The position numbers were made by a program, and so were the translations under genes. A DNA stretch of 64,000 nucleotides, taken from Lithobates sylvaticus. Taxonomy: Eukaryota > Chordata > Amphibia > Anura > Ranidae. This document shows, piece after piece, positions 22,431 to 33,052 of this stretch (position 1 is the first letter of the stretch; each line of letters begins with the position of its first letter). Under the pieces are notes generated by a model that was not told the origin of the DNA, searched no databases, and saw only the letters and a list, made by a program, of their open reading frames with translations. The stretch is from contig CM053033.1 in the NCBI GenBank assembly GCA_028564925.1, positions 114,734,252-114,798,251 of the forward strand. The letters run 5' to 3'.

Positions 22431-22527
22431 CTTCTTCCGTCGGCGTCGGCGTCGGTGTCGGTGTCTTCTTGGGCCGCTCCGCGCAATGGGAGGCTCCCGC
22501 TGTGTGAGGCTCCGCTCCATCTGACAG

Positions 22528-22660
22528 GTCTTTTAAAACGGAGGGCACCTGGTGACCCCGCCCCCCTCTGACATCATGGGGAAAGCCATCATGGAATTCC
22601 CCATGACGTCCCTGTGCGTCAGAGGGGGCGGGGTCACCAGGTGCCCTCCATTATAAAAGA
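22528..22660. promoter_or_regulatory. Central divergent promoter-like region of the hAT fold-back
   Basis: Flanking the palindrome centre are GC boxes of the GGGGCGGGG type on each strand (about 22554-22566 and 22624-22634). Beyond them is a TATA-like element on each side: TTATAAAAG at 22651-22659 (+) and CTTTTAAAA read on the minus strand at about 22529-22538. The arrangement would start transcription outwards in both directions. Confidence 0.5.
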
Positions 22661-22760
22661 CCTGTCAGACGGAGCGGAGCCTCACACAGCGGGAGCCTCC
22701 CATTGCGCGGAGCGGCCCAAGAAGAGACAGAGACACCGACGCCGACGCCGACGGAAGAAG

Positions 22761-22880
22761 ATGCCGGACGAGAAGGACGAGAAGACCAGCGCAAGAAGAA
22801 GCGGATCGGAGGAAGAAGAAAATGGAAGAAGAAGATGGAAGAAGATGAAGGAAGGAGAAGATGAAGAAACCGAAGGATGA
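22761..22880 (+). CDS. Short charged ORF on right arm of the hAT fold-back
   Basis: This is a 39-codon frame starting MPDEKDEKTSARRSGSEEE and rich in Glu, Lys and Arg. It lies about 100 bases downstream of the TATA-like element and is followed by AATAAA at 22902-22907. The left arm carries the same frame at 22311-22430 on the minus strand with one or two substitutions. No known domain; the low complexity (GAAGAA-type repeats) means it may be only a transcribed purine-rich tract. I do not assign a function. Confidence 0.3.
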   Translation: MPDEKDEKTSARRSGSEEEENGRRRWKKMKEGEDEETEG

Positions 22881-24120
22881 AGAAAGAAGAAAGAAGATTT
22901 TAATAAAGGAATTGTCAAAGACTGTCTCCTGTCCTTTTTACCATTTTTGCCACTTTTTTGGTGAAATGGTAGGGGTACTTTTGTACCCCCTTACCATTTC
23001 ACACAGGGGGGGGGCCGGGATCTGGGGGTCCCCTTGTTAAAGGGGGCTTCCAGATTCCGATAAGCCCCCCGCCCGCAGACCCCCACAACCACCGGCCAGG
23101 GTTGTGGGGAAGAGGCCCTTGTCCTAATCAACATGGGGACAAGGTGCTTTAGGGGTCTTAGACCCCCAAAGCATCCTCCCAATGTTGAGGGCATGTGGCC
23201 TGGTACGGTTCAGGCGAGAGGGGGGGCCGCTCTCGTCCCCCCCTCTTTTCCTGCGGCCTGCCAGGTTGCGTGCTCGGATAAGGGTCTGGTATGGATTTTG
23301 AGGGGGACCCCACGCCATTTTTTTTGGCTAGGGTTCCCCTTAAAATCCATACCAGACCTCAAGGGTCTGGTATGGATTTTGAGGGGGACCCTACGCCATT
23401 TTTTTTTTTTTTTTTGGCTGGGATCCCCCTTAATATCCATCCCAGACCTGAAGGGCCTGGTTATTGAATTTGGGGGGACCCCTACGCTTTTTTTTTTGTT
23501 TTTTATTAATGAATGACAGCTCTCTGTGTTACAGGAGCCATCAATTCATTAGCCGCGAGTGATTTAAATAGCTTTCTTCCTGCAAAAATGACACTTTTTT
23601 GCAGGGAAAGTTCTAAGCACAGGAAACCTGCCCTCCTTCACAGGCTACCTATAGACACCCCCCAGATGTGATACTGCAATGCTGTTCTAACAGCATGCAC
23701 ACACATATCCCCAGAAATAAAGAACATATTGTTGTCAGCAGTCAGCAGCACACTGACACGCTGACACTGTGAGTGAAACATAATATGCGAGGCCGCCGCC
23801 GCGGCGGCCTCTTATACCGTGGGGCGTGTATTAAAGCCCCTGAGCTATAATTGGCTACAGGCATCCTGCCTGTAGCCAATTATGGCTATCCTCGCTGCCG
23901 GCGCTGTGATTGGCCAAGCATGCGGGGTCACAGTGCATGCTTGGCCAATCATCAGCCAGCATTGCACTGCGCGGGCCGCAATGCATTGCGGGGCCGCTCG
24001 CATCACACGAATTTGATGCGAGCGGTCCCAATAGTTCTGGGCTCGCCGAGCGAGCGAACACCCGGTGCTCGATTCGAACATGGGTTCGAATCGAACACCG
24101 GGCTCATCCTTAGTGGTGAG

Positions 24121-24214
24121 CTACTGGGTGCTTAAATCTGAACTCCAGACAAACACAGATAATAAAATGATATATTAATCATTTTTAAAGGATAATACAA
24201 TTCATTTTTAAAGG
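24121..24214. other. Short flank right of the hAT fold-back
   Basis: Contains AATCTGAACTCCAGACAAAC, a phrase also seen in part near 26645, so it is probably another dispersed repeat. Confidence 0.3.
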
Positions 24215-24545
24215 AGCTCAGCGTGTAGGTTGTCCCAAACATCTTGGAGAACTAACCACAGACCTTCTGTGGATGTAGGTTGCCTCAAATCCTGTCTCTA
24301 AATGTAATCCCAGACTGACTCCATGATGATTAGATAAGAGCTCTGTGGGAATCAAACCATCACTTCCAGGACTGCTCTTTATGATGAAGATGGTTCATTA
24401 GCTGTATGTTTGGGGTCATTCTGCAGAATAAATATGGTGCCTATGACACGCCTCCCTGTTGGTATGGCATAATGAATAAAGTATCTGCCTGTATTTCTCA
24501 CCATTGATTCTGACCAAATTCGTAATTGAAGTCTAGTGTAGGTGG
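24215..24545 (-). pseudogene. Tc1-like transposase remnant, antisense
   Basis: The plus strand has the phrases AACATCTTGGAGAACTAACC, TGGATGTAGGTTGCC, CCCAGACTGACTCCATGATG, GTTTGGGGTCATTCTGCAG and TCTGACCAAATTCG in the same order as the antisense strand of a common vertebrate Tc1-like family. The reading frame is degraded and both ends are missing. Confidence 0.65.
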
Positions 24546-24682
24546 GCCCAGTTCTGGTCCTAGGCTGCTACCTCTCTGACAGCAACACAAAGCACTTGTT
24601 GGATGGTAGATTGTGTGCTACTACAAAAGTTAGTCTCACTTAAATGACTTTTTTAAACAGTTAATGGTTGAGAGCATGAGAT

Positions 24683-24731
24683 ACAGCCAACGTGTTTACG
24701 TTGAAAAAGCTGCCCCTTCTTCAGGGCTTGA
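24683..24731 (-). ncRNA. Hammerhead-like motif, degraded
   Basis: On the minus strand: AGCC, then CTGAAGA, a long variable part, GTAAAC (for GAAAC), AC, GTT, then GGCT. AGCC pairs with GGCT, giving helix I at the correct places. Stem II is poor. It matches the pattern seen at 16445, 34546, 44992 and 47075. Confidence 0.35.
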
Positions 24732-24992
24732 GCAGTCGGTGTTGATGGCTAGCATCTTGCAATATCACTGTAGGCAGCTCGCTTTGTGATGTGTGTGGTG
24801 TTCAGCTTAAGTTAATCATGTTCTAAGAATATTTAAATAAAAATCAACACCAAGTATTTGTTATGCTTCAGACTAAAAGTTTTTAATGCAGAAAAGGTTT
24901 AGATAGGAAACAGGAGCCAAATCAAAAGGTAGCTTAGAGTCACTGGCTAGGGACTGCTGAACCAAACATTCTGTAAAATTGAAATTTCATTT

Positions 24993-25577
24993 GGGGGCAG
25001 CCCAGTGGCTTAGTGGTTAGCACTTGTGCTTTGCAGCACTGGGGTTCTCATTTTAAATCCTGCTTAGGACTCTACCTGCATGGTGTTGGCATGTCCTCCC
25101 TGTGCTTGAATTTACTTTGGGGTACTCTGGTTTCTTCCCACCCTCCAAAGACATGCTGGTAGGTTAATTGGCTCCTGTTTAAAAATTTACCCTAATACAA
25201 ATATGCATGCATGTAGGCATGTGTGATAGACAGTGCCGGAAAAAGGTCATCCAGTGCCCATGGCAATGATGCCAAATTGCGCCACCCTCTCCCATTCATG
25301 ATATGCAAGCTTAGGGGATCCTACACACAGCAGTCACTCACTTGTTAAAATCACTGCCACTGTCACTACTCTTGTCAGCCTTGCAACAGAAGGAAAGAGC
25401 CCCATCCCTACAGTAAACCATTGCTCCCAGGGCAACCATCCCTCCTAGCCACCCCTTGTCAGGCCCTGGTGATAGGGACTTTAGATTGTAAGCACCCTGT
25501 TTGCAGGCGCTGATGTGAATCTGCAGCATGTGAAGCATTGCCTAAATAGCTGGTGCTATACAGTTTAAAAAGCCTGT
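24993..25577 (+). mobile_element. tRNA-headed SINE, sense copy
   Basis: It starts GGGGCAGCCCAGTGGCTTAG with TGGTTAGCACTTG (box A region), a decayed box B near 25045, then GTCCTCCCTGTGC, CCAAAGACATGCTGG, TAGGTTAATTGGC, and further on TTTAGATTGTAAGC and GTGCTATACAG. About 240 bases between 25222 and 25460 do not match the copy at 8772-9127 and may be an insertion. GAAATTTCATTTGG before it and GAAATACATTTGG at about 25588 look like decayed target duplications. Confidence 0.75.
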
Positions 25578-25599
25578 AAGCCTGTAAGAAATACATTTG

Positions 25600-27000
25600 G
25601 CTAAATGTAAATTGATTGTGTTAGCCAACAGCTTTCCCCATCTCGCAAAATTAGGTGATGAGGTGTTCCCAGCTCTGCCCCTTCTCACATGGGAATTATG
25701 AGATGGTCTCCTTCTTCCTGTTGGATTTTTTTCTTTCTGTCTTACACAGACTATAGTACTATGTGCAGCTAGAGAAAAGGGGACTGGAGAAGAGTTCACC
25801 AGTGCCTTCTCTAAAACTTATAATAAGCCAATGGGAAATTCAGTACGTTGGTGTTTAGCCACAATGATAAATCCAGATTTGGGTGGACTGACCCTTTAAA
25901 ACCATTTATATAGCAAATATGTACTAGGAGAAATATGGGGCTGCCTTGGCTGATGTTCATAGAAGACTACTAATTAACTGGTTGTCACTGGCTTTAGTTC
26001 TTTCTAAATCACTGACCTGTAACACGCAAGCAAATTAAAAAGACAGGGCAAAGTCAAAACTCCTTATCTGCATACTTGCTCTGGGTCAGTGGCTTAACAT
26101 ATTAAAGCCTATAGATTACCGTGACAGCCCAGGAACTAGAATCGGGAGGTCAGTGAGGAGCAGCCTCCACGTTCTGTCATTGCGGTTTTCCTTTAAATGT
26201 GACTTGGTAGGGTTTTCGAATGACTGTAGTTTTATAGAGTAGCAGAATCTGTGCCAGTCTGTCTCCTCCTCTCTCCCTCTGTTTCATTTTCTAGCCCAGT
26301 CACAGCTGAATATTGATCTTGCTGACTTGTGTACCTTTGTTGCTATGGAAATAAGAGCTTTGAGGAATCCCTGCGGGAACATTGGGAATTTGCTGGTCCT
26401 TCACATCTTATAGCCAGTAGAGAACGCTCAGCCGGAGGCAGGCACCTGCCGAGAGACAATTAGAATTCCCTTGGTTTAAGGATTGAACTGTAATATTGTG
26501 TCCCGCGACCCGCGAGTAAAGTTGCTTAGTGCTATTCTTGTTGTGTTACTTTTAGTGGAAGGCTAAACCGCCTTCTGAAGCTGCTTCCATAGTCGTCTAG
26601 TCTTTAAATGAAGGTCTTTACATCACTACTAGGAATTTAAAGCTGAACTTCAGGCAAACCGTGAAATACAACTATGTTTACCATCTTCTCTGCTAAAGGA
26701 TTTGTAAATCTGTCTAGCTGCTTCTGTGGCTCATGGTTTTTTGTCAGACCACAAAGCAAGGAGAGCATTTCCACTTTCTCTATTAGGCCTTGTTTAGCCC
26801 AACCCGCCACCTAAACTGTGCAATGGTGGCTGGGGGAGGTTAGTACATATTGCAGCAGCCATGATCCTTTGCTGCGGGGCACTGCAAAAATTATACAGTG
26901 GTGGTACTGCCTATGCAAGTGAATGGGGCAACATCACAACCAACATATGCAGCATGGTGTGGGAACCATTTTGGCAATAAGAGTTGGGAACCATCTTCAG
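25600..27000. other. Possible non-repetitive host DNA
   Basis: Between 25.6 and 27.0 kb I recognise few repeats (26640-26660 carries a common frog phrase, AAAGCTGAACTTCAGGC). The part at 26100-26520 has balanced composition and a GTTGCTATGGAAAT box at about 26339, close to an RFX X-box half. There is no open frame to support an exon. It is the best candidate for unique host sequence here. Confidence 0.3.
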
Positions 27001-27020
27001 TGTGGTGTCTTTGAGTTCAG

Positions 27021-27108
27021 TGGTGCCAACCGTTTGGGGACCACGGACCGGTTAGCTGGTAGATAATTTTCCAAGGACTAGGGGGAGGCCTATGGTTGTA
27101 TTGGGGTT
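27021..27108. mobile_element. hAT-like fragment (outer), continues after 29975
   Basis: It starts CAGTGGTGCCAACCGTTTGG, GACCACGGACCGG, a hAT-Charlie-like end. The sequence resumes at 29976 (GTGGTGTTGTT...) and includes CAATCATCCTGACACCATG near 30024, running to about 30300 with a tandem TGCCACCAGATGCACCGTG unit. The hAT at 27117-29967 split it. Confidence 0.5.
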
Positions 27109-27171
27109 GATAAGGGTAGGGTGACCACATTTCCAAACTGCCATTCAGGGACACCCCCCCCCCTTCTTGAG

Positions 27172-27480
27172 GGACCTGTTTCGTGGAACAAAATGTTGCC
27201 AATGACCGGGGGTGGAGGCAACTGGCGGATGGGTGGTGGTGTGCGAGGTGGTATGTAGTCTCGGGGGTTTGACGGGAAATTTGGCAGCGGGTTATTTGTC
27301 TGGTGAATGGCCGGTTTTAGCACTTTAATCATCCTGACACCATGCTTGATATGGTGTCAGGATGATGAAATCACATTATTTCTATTACTACATTATAATG
27401 AAATAGTTCCACTCACCATAATGCCGAATCATTGGGAACCCTGAGCTTGTCACCAGATGCAGTGTGTCCAATTTGTCCAC
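27172..27480. mobile_element. hAT-like fragment, inner copy
   Basis: Phrases ACCTGTTTCGTGGAACAAAA, TGACCGGGGGTGG, CTTTAATCATCCTGACACC, and CATTGGGAACCCTGAGCTTG recur at 30010-30170 in the outer fragment. So it is a second, diverged copy of the same family, now inside the hAT that split the first. Confidence 0.6.
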
Positions 27481-27960
27481 TGCAACATCACAGTCCCGCT
27501 ATAAGTCGCTTTTTGCCACCATTACGAGTAGAAGAAAAATAAATAAAAATTCCATAAATGTTTCATGTAGATGCTATAAACATATAGGCGCAAACCAATC
27601 AATATATGTTTATTGGGATTTTTTTTACCAAAAATATGTAGCAGAATACAGATTGGCCTAAATTGATGAAGAAATTTGATTATTTTTTTTTAAATTGGAT
27701 GTTTTATAGCAGAAAGAAAAAAAAAAAAAATTCTCTTTTTTTTTTTTTTTTTTAATTAACACTCTTTTTTTTGTTTATTGTGCAAAAAATAAAAACCCGC
27801 AGAGGTGATCAAATACCACCAAAAGAAATCTCTATTTGTGGGAAGAAAAGGGACATCTTTTATTTTTATTTGGTTACAGCGTTGCATGACTGCGCAATTG
27901 TCAGTTAAAATAACGCAGTGACTTTTTGCAAAAAATGGCCTGGTCATTAAGGAGGGGTAA
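27480..27960 (+). mobile_element. Fragment of the TTAA-type family
   Basis: Shares GCCACCATTACGAGTAG, GCGCAAACCAATCAATAT, GATCAAATACCACCAAAAG, TATTTGTGGGAAG, and GCGCAATTGTCAGTTAAAA with 42720-43140. Poly-T and poly-A tracts at 27717-27760. Ends are decayed and no clear TTAA pair is left. Confidence 0.7.
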
Positions 27961-28174
27961 ATCTTTCGGAGAGCAAGTGGATAATAAGGAGCGTTTCTTT
28001 AATGGACTGTCTATAACATGGACCTTCTCTATACATCAGGGACTGCTTACCAAACAGGGATTAGAACTATGATAGTTACACTTGGAAGAGGGACAGAAGA
28101 CAATAAAAGGACAGATGGGCTGGTTTATAAACCAGGGACTGTCCCTATTAATCAGGGGTAAGGCCATACACAGT

Positions 28175-29097
28175 AGTGGGTGAAGGAGAGGGACTGGTCT
28201 CCAGGTCAGGGACTGTCTCTCAGTGACATGATGTGAGTGGGTGAAGGAGAGGGACTGGTCTCCAGGTCAGGGACTGTCTCTCAGTGACATGCTGTGAGTG
28301 GGTGAAGGAGAGGGACTGGTCTCCAGGTCAGGGACTGTCTCTCAGTGACATGCTGTGAGTGGGTGAAGGAGAGGGACTGGTCTCCAGGTCAGGGACTGTC
28401 TCTCAGTGACATGCTGTGAGTGGGTGAAGGAGAGGGACTGGTCTCCAGGTCAGGGACTGCCTCTCAGTGACATGCTGTGAGTGGGTGAAGGAGAGGGACT
28501 GGTCTCCAGGTCAGGGACTGTCTCTCAGTGACATGCTGTGAGTGGGTGAAGGAGAGGGACTGGTCTCCAGGTCAGGGACTGTCTCTCAGTGACATGCTGG
28601 GAGTGGGTGAAGGAGAGGGACTGATCTCCAGGTCAGGGACTGTCTCTCAGTGACATGCTGTGAGTGGGTGAAGGAGAGGGACTGGTCTCCAGGTCAGGGA
28701 CTGTCTCTCAGTGACATGCTGTGAGTGGGTGAAGGAGAGGGACTGGTCTCCAGGTCAGGGACTGTCTCTCAGTGACATGCTGTGAGTGGGTGAAGGAGAG
28801 GGACTGGTCTCCAGGTCAGGGACTGTCTCTCAGTGACATGCTGTGAGTGGGTGAAGGAGAGGAACTGGTCTCCAGGTCAGGGACTGTCTCTCAGTGACAT
28901 GATGTGAGTGGGTGAAGGAGAGGGACTGGTCTCCAGGTCAGGGACTGTCTCTCAGTGACATGCTGTGAGTGGGTGAAGGAGAGGAACTGGTCTCCAGGTC
29001 AGGGACTGTCTCTCAGTGACATGATGTGAGTGGGTGAAGGAGAGGGACTGGTCTCCAGGTCAGGGACTGTCTCTCAGTGACATGCTGTGAGTGGGTG
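28175..29097. repeat. 61-bp minisatellite, about 15 copies
   Basis: The unit begins GTGGGTGAAGGAGAGGGACT, continues GGTCTCCAGGTCAGGGACTG and ends TCTCTCAGTGACATGCTGTGA. Copies are almost identical (ATGATGTGA variants in a few), so the array expanded or homogenised recently. It lies in the hAT at 27117-29967. Confidence 0.95.
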
Positions 29098-30439
29098 AGC
29101 AGTCTCTCTGCACACAGCCAGTTTTGTCTCATGTCTCAGTGTAGCACACACACAGGCAGTAGACATGTACAAACACACTGACAGCTGTACATTCCCCTCT
29201 CCCTCCCGAGCACTCCTTCATGGTCCTCTCAGTGATTTATGATTCTTCTAGCACAGCCACCGCGGAGCATTCCAAGCAGGCAGGTTAGGGAGGGGGGAGG
29301 TGCAGAAATGGACTGAAAAGGAGGCACAGGCTCATCTATCAGACAGCTTTATAGAACTCCTAAGACTCCCTCTGACAATGCAGTGTGTCCCCTGCAATTC
29401 TCCTCATGTCGTGGGTAGAGACTGGCTGCTCCCCCCTACTAGAATAACATTTACTGTGCGATCACACTGATCGGGGAACATCGCTGGTGTCAGCTGCTCT
29501 GTGCTGTGAAGGGTCAGGTGCCCAGTAGAGATCCCTGTGGAGACTGGAAGTGAGGTGAGACTCTTCTTTGGGATTCCGTGAGTGGGGCCCCCACTGACAC
29601 CTAGTCCAGACACAGTGTCACTTGCCAGCAGAGGATAGAGGAGGGGGGAGGTCATCCAGCGTGGTGGAGAACACTAGGCGCGGAGGAGGAGGAAGTTAAC
29701 TCCTCCTCCGCTTTGAGTGCTGAGCAGGGAGTCGCATCTATTACGTCACTGGTTGCTACACGCCAGGCGGCTGTAGCAACCAGTGGCCAGTAGAGTATCA
29801 GGTGGAGGCGGAGGCGGAGTGACTACCAGCGCTACCGCAGGGTTTGCTCACTCTGTCAGTATCATTCCGGGACATTGTATTGTCCCGGAATGAGAGTGCC
29901 CGGGACCTGGGACAGACCTACTAATTGCGGGATTGTCCCGGGCAATCCGGGACAAGTGGGCACCCTAGATAAGGGGTGGTGTTGTTTTTTTCCAGGGGGT
30001 GGTTTGCAGGTTGTTAATGCTTCAATCATCCTGACACCATGGGTTATATTGTGTTGGGATGACTGAAGTGCATTATTTCTATACTGTATGTCTATTATTA
30101 CATTGTGTAATATATAGAGTTCAAGTCAGCATAATGCAGAAACAGTGGGAGCCCTGAGCTTGTTTACCTGCAACTAGATTGTTCCTTGTCACTGTAGCCT
30201 GCCACCAGATGCACCGTGTCACTGTAGTATGCCACAAGATGCACCGTTTTACTGTAGCCTGCCACCAGATGCACCGTGCCACTGTAGCCTGCCACCACAT
30301 GCCAAGTTGTCAGGTTTCTATGTGCAGTGAGTCAACTTATTGAAAGTAAAACCCTTTGCAGCCTCTTCCCAGCACTATTCCAGAAAGGAATCCGGCATTA
30401 CAAGTTCAGAAGCGGACAGGAATCACGGATCTCAAACTT

Positions 30440-30817
30440 ACTGAATGACATATCGGCAACTCTCTCCTTAATGGCCTACCCTTACGCAGGCTATCCCCCT
30501 TCAGTCTATTATGAATGCTGCTGCTAGACTAACACACCTCACTAACTGATCCATGACTGCTGCCCCTCCCTTCACTGGCTTCCCCTACCCCACGATATAA
30601 AATGCTAACCACAACATACAAGTCCATCCACAAGATCGCCCCCAGCTACATTACCAACCTTACCTGCAGATATCGCCCTAATCATCCTCTCCACTCCTCC
30701 CAGGACCTCCTGCTCTCTAGCTCCCTTGTTACCCCCTCCCATGCTCGCCTTCAGAACTTCTTCAGAGCCTCTCCTATCCTCTGGAACTCCCTGCCCCAGT
30801 ATATCCGTAACTATATC
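30440..30817 (+). pseudogene. L2-like LINE, 3' part of ORF (left piece)
   Basis: The plus strand reads QSIMNAAARLTHLTN near 30500, then TYKSIHKIAPSYITNL, RYRPNHPLHSSQDLLL, ARLQNFFRASPILWNSLPQY. These are the downstream reverse-transcriptase landmarks of L2-type LINEs (YKALxGLAPxYL and LWNSLP). The N-terminal RT and endonuclease are missing. The frame is interrupted between the first two blocks. The LINE resumes at 31481 after an LTR-like insertion. Confidence 0.75.
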
Positions 30818-31480
30818 TGTAATGTTCTTATCCCTCCACTGGAGGCTCCGACATCTCTCCTTTTAATGTTCTTATCTCTCCACTGGGAGCTCTGAGATCT
30901 CCACAAACTCCGTTGCAGATTGATGACATAACAACGACTTCACCCGGCTCCTCCTCTTGTCCCTACTTAAACAGCCAACGCCATTTGCTTGACGTTCATG
31001 CTAAGAACCTGATGCCAGGCAAAGATCTCCATCAGAAGACTGCCATCTTCACACTCTATTGGGCCGGTCAGAGCCCTGACTGCCATCTCACCTTTGGGCT
31101 GGACAGAGCCCCATCTACCACCTCGTTTTTGGGCCGGACAGAGCCCCTTCCTCACTAGTAGTCAGAGGCTCTCCTCTGCCCTACCCACAGTCAGCCTACT
31201 TTACCCGAAGAAAACCTTACCTATTCTTCTTCACAAAGGAGACCAGTATATCTCCCAAGAAGCCACTGGGTGACCCCATCACCAGAAATCCACTCACTGC
31301 AAGTATCTTTACGTTTCCTCTAAACCTTATTCCTGTGTACTGCTACTACGCTTAAGTTACCTCTGATGCTCCCTGTTATGGCTGTGTATTACCACTCTAA
31401 ATAAAACCAATTGTATTTCCAAACGTATCTGAGTCTTCGTACATGATAGCTGCCAAATTTAAAGTTAACTGTTACGAACA
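30818..31480 (+). mobile_element. LTR-like fossil inside the L2 LINE
   Basis: The block starts TGTAATGTTC and ends GTTACGAACA, has a polyadenylation-type AATAAA near 31400, and separates two parts of one L2 reading region. A 45-50-bp segment is duplicated at its left end (AATGTTCTTATC). I see no clean target duplication, so both limits and the class are tentative. Confidence 0.35.
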
Positions 31481-31800
31481 TCGTATTCATAGACTTCCGA
31501 AGCTGTGATCCACACTATCAACATAGTTTTCTGCCTGAAGCACTACAGGAGATCCCTGAAAACTCACTTATTCAGGGAAGCCTCTCCCACACCCACCTAA
31601 CAACTGTCCCCAAGCCACCCCCATCAAATCATTCCCCACATCTATTACCTTTTGTAAAACCCCCATCTCCTTTTAGAATGTAAGCTCTACATGCAGGGCC
31701 CTCCTGTCCCTTCTGTATTGAACTGTACTGTAATTGTACTGTCCCCCCTCTACATTGTAAACTGTTGGCGCTATATAAATGGTGTATTATAATAATAATA
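31481..31800 (+). mobile_element. L2-like LINE, end of ORF and 3' tail
   Basis: It reads RRSLKTHLFREA near 31545-31580, the usual end of L2 ORFs, then TTTTAGAATGTAAGCTC, GGCGCTATATAAATGG and an (AAT)n tail. The tail phrase 'GCGCTATATAAAT' is typical of vertebrate L2 3' ends. Confidence 0.75.
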
Positions 31801-32470
31801 ACAATAATAGTGATCGGGTATTTGTAAACCAGTATGTGTTTTGATTTCTGATGAGATTCCAGAGGAAGTTTTGTGCCCAGGGGAAATAACATAGCTAACT
31901 GGTGCCACAGACACAAGGCTTTCAGTATGGTTAAATGGCACCTTCAAGGACATGCAAACCTTGTTTGAGTTGTCATGTTATGTTTTGTTAAATGTTTTAA
32001 AATTTTGTGTTATTTTTAATAAAAGGCTGCTCTGGCCATTTCAACTCCACTTTTAGAGTAGTTTGTCTTTATCTGGGGCTGGGGGGAGCTATGGATGGGA
32101 AGGAGGTAAGGTGAGCATTCAAAGGAAGGTGACCTCTAAGCTACCCTGATCATGTTCTGGTAAAAAGAGTCCGAAATTTAAGGAAAATCTCTCCAGTTGG
32201 AACAGAGAAAGCAACAAAAACAGAATTTTTTGTAGTGGGAAGAGTTGTAACTATGAACCCAAAACAAAAAATTATCTAATGCATTTTGTCACTAGCATTA
32301 AAGTGGAAGAAAAGCCCAACTATATCTATTAATTTAAAGTGTGCCTTCAATAAATATGGTCATAGGGTGATACCATGACCATACCAATAATATTGTGTTA
32401 ACATCCCACAGGTAATTTGTAAAGAAAGACTAACTAAGGGATGACTGGACTTTAAAGGCACAAAAGTACA
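31801..32470. other. Unassigned stretch
   Basis: About 670 AT-rich bases with no recognised gene or repeat. Confidence 0.35.
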
Positions 32471-32511
32471 AAATCTAGAGAGTAACAAAAAGATTTTTAC
32501 ACGCGCTGCTG

Positions 32512-33015
32512 GTGGCATTCCCACTTGGAAGCGGGGGTACGGTGGAAGCACAAGGCCAAAGCAGAGGAGGAGGAAGAGGTCGCCAACGCAGCCGGGGCAC
32601 CGCCAGCACCTCGGAAGGCAGGGTTAGCATAGACGGAATGTGGAAAAGCTTTGTCAGCACGCCACAACAACCAGCACCACCAGCTGAGATGGAACGTCTT
32701 AGCAGGAGGCAGCATTTCACCAACATGGTGGAGCAGTATGTGTGCACACGCCTACACGTACTGCAAGATGGGTCTGCCCCCTTCAACTTTTGGGTCTCCA
32801 AATTGGGCACATGGCCTGAGCTTGCCCTTTACGCCTTGGAGGTGCTGGCCTGCCCTGCCGCCAGTGTATTATCTGAACGTGTATTTAGCACGGCAAGGGG
32901 CGTTATCACAGACAAGCGCAGCCGCCTGTCCAGAGCCAATGTGGACAAGCTCACGTTCATTAAAATGAACCAGGCATGGATCCCACAGGACTTGTCCTTA
33001 CCTTGTGCAGAATAG
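32512..33015 (+). pseudogene. hAT transposase, C-terminal half with dimerisation domain
   Basis: A 167-codon open frame. From about residue 90 it reads FNFWVSKLGTWPELALYALE then VLACPAASVLSERVFSTARG and the tail SRLSRANVDKLTFIKMN. This is the hAT C-terminal dimerisation domain, including the LAxPAxSxxSERxFS signature. Upstream there is a low-complexity GGGRGRQRSRG part. The N-terminal zinc finger and catalytic core are missing, so the copy is truncated and cannot act alone. The matching right end of the element is at 34008. It belongs to the TAG...GAGC-ended hAT group also used by the fold-back at 21179. Confidence 0.85.
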
Positions 33016-33052
33016 ACACATATACCGGTGTTCTGACGAAAACTGTCTTGCT

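Larger units (their letters stand above)
21179..24112. mobile_element. 2.9-kb hAT-type fold-back transposon with promoter-bearing palindrome
   Basis: The ends are TAGGGATGAGCCGAACACC and, inverted, GAACACCGGGCTCATCCTTA, with perfect 8-bp duplications GTGGTGAG (21171-21178 and 24113-24120). From about 21481 to 23665 the element is one large inverted repeat centred at 22590; arms of about 1.1 kb differ by scattered changes. The outer part of each arm matches the arms of the fold-back at 54494-56899. The inner part holds a promoter-like centre and one short gene-like unit per arm. No transposase is present, so mobility would need a hAT enzyme supplied elsewhere. Confidence 0.88.
27117..29967. 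mobile_element. hAT-type element with 61-bp minisatellite and nested fragments
   Basis: The ends are TAGGGTGACCAC and GTGGGCACCCTA, inverted, with perfect 8-bp duplications GATAAGGG (27109-27116 and 29968-29975). Just inside, GGGACAC and CCGGGACAAG are typical of this family. Inside lie a hAT-like piece (about 27172-27480), a TTAA-family piece (27480-27960), a 61-bp minisatellite (28175-29097) and a GGA/TCC-rich stretch. No transposase was recognised. Confidence 0.82.

Noticed and set aside
28175-29097. Regularly spaced repeats as a CRISPR array
   Set aside because: Units are contiguous with no unique spacers, and the genome is eukaryotic; it is a minisatellite.
32512-33015. Domesticated ZBED-like host gene
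   Set aside because: Only the dimerisation end is present, with transposon terminus downstream and no sign of introns or selection.
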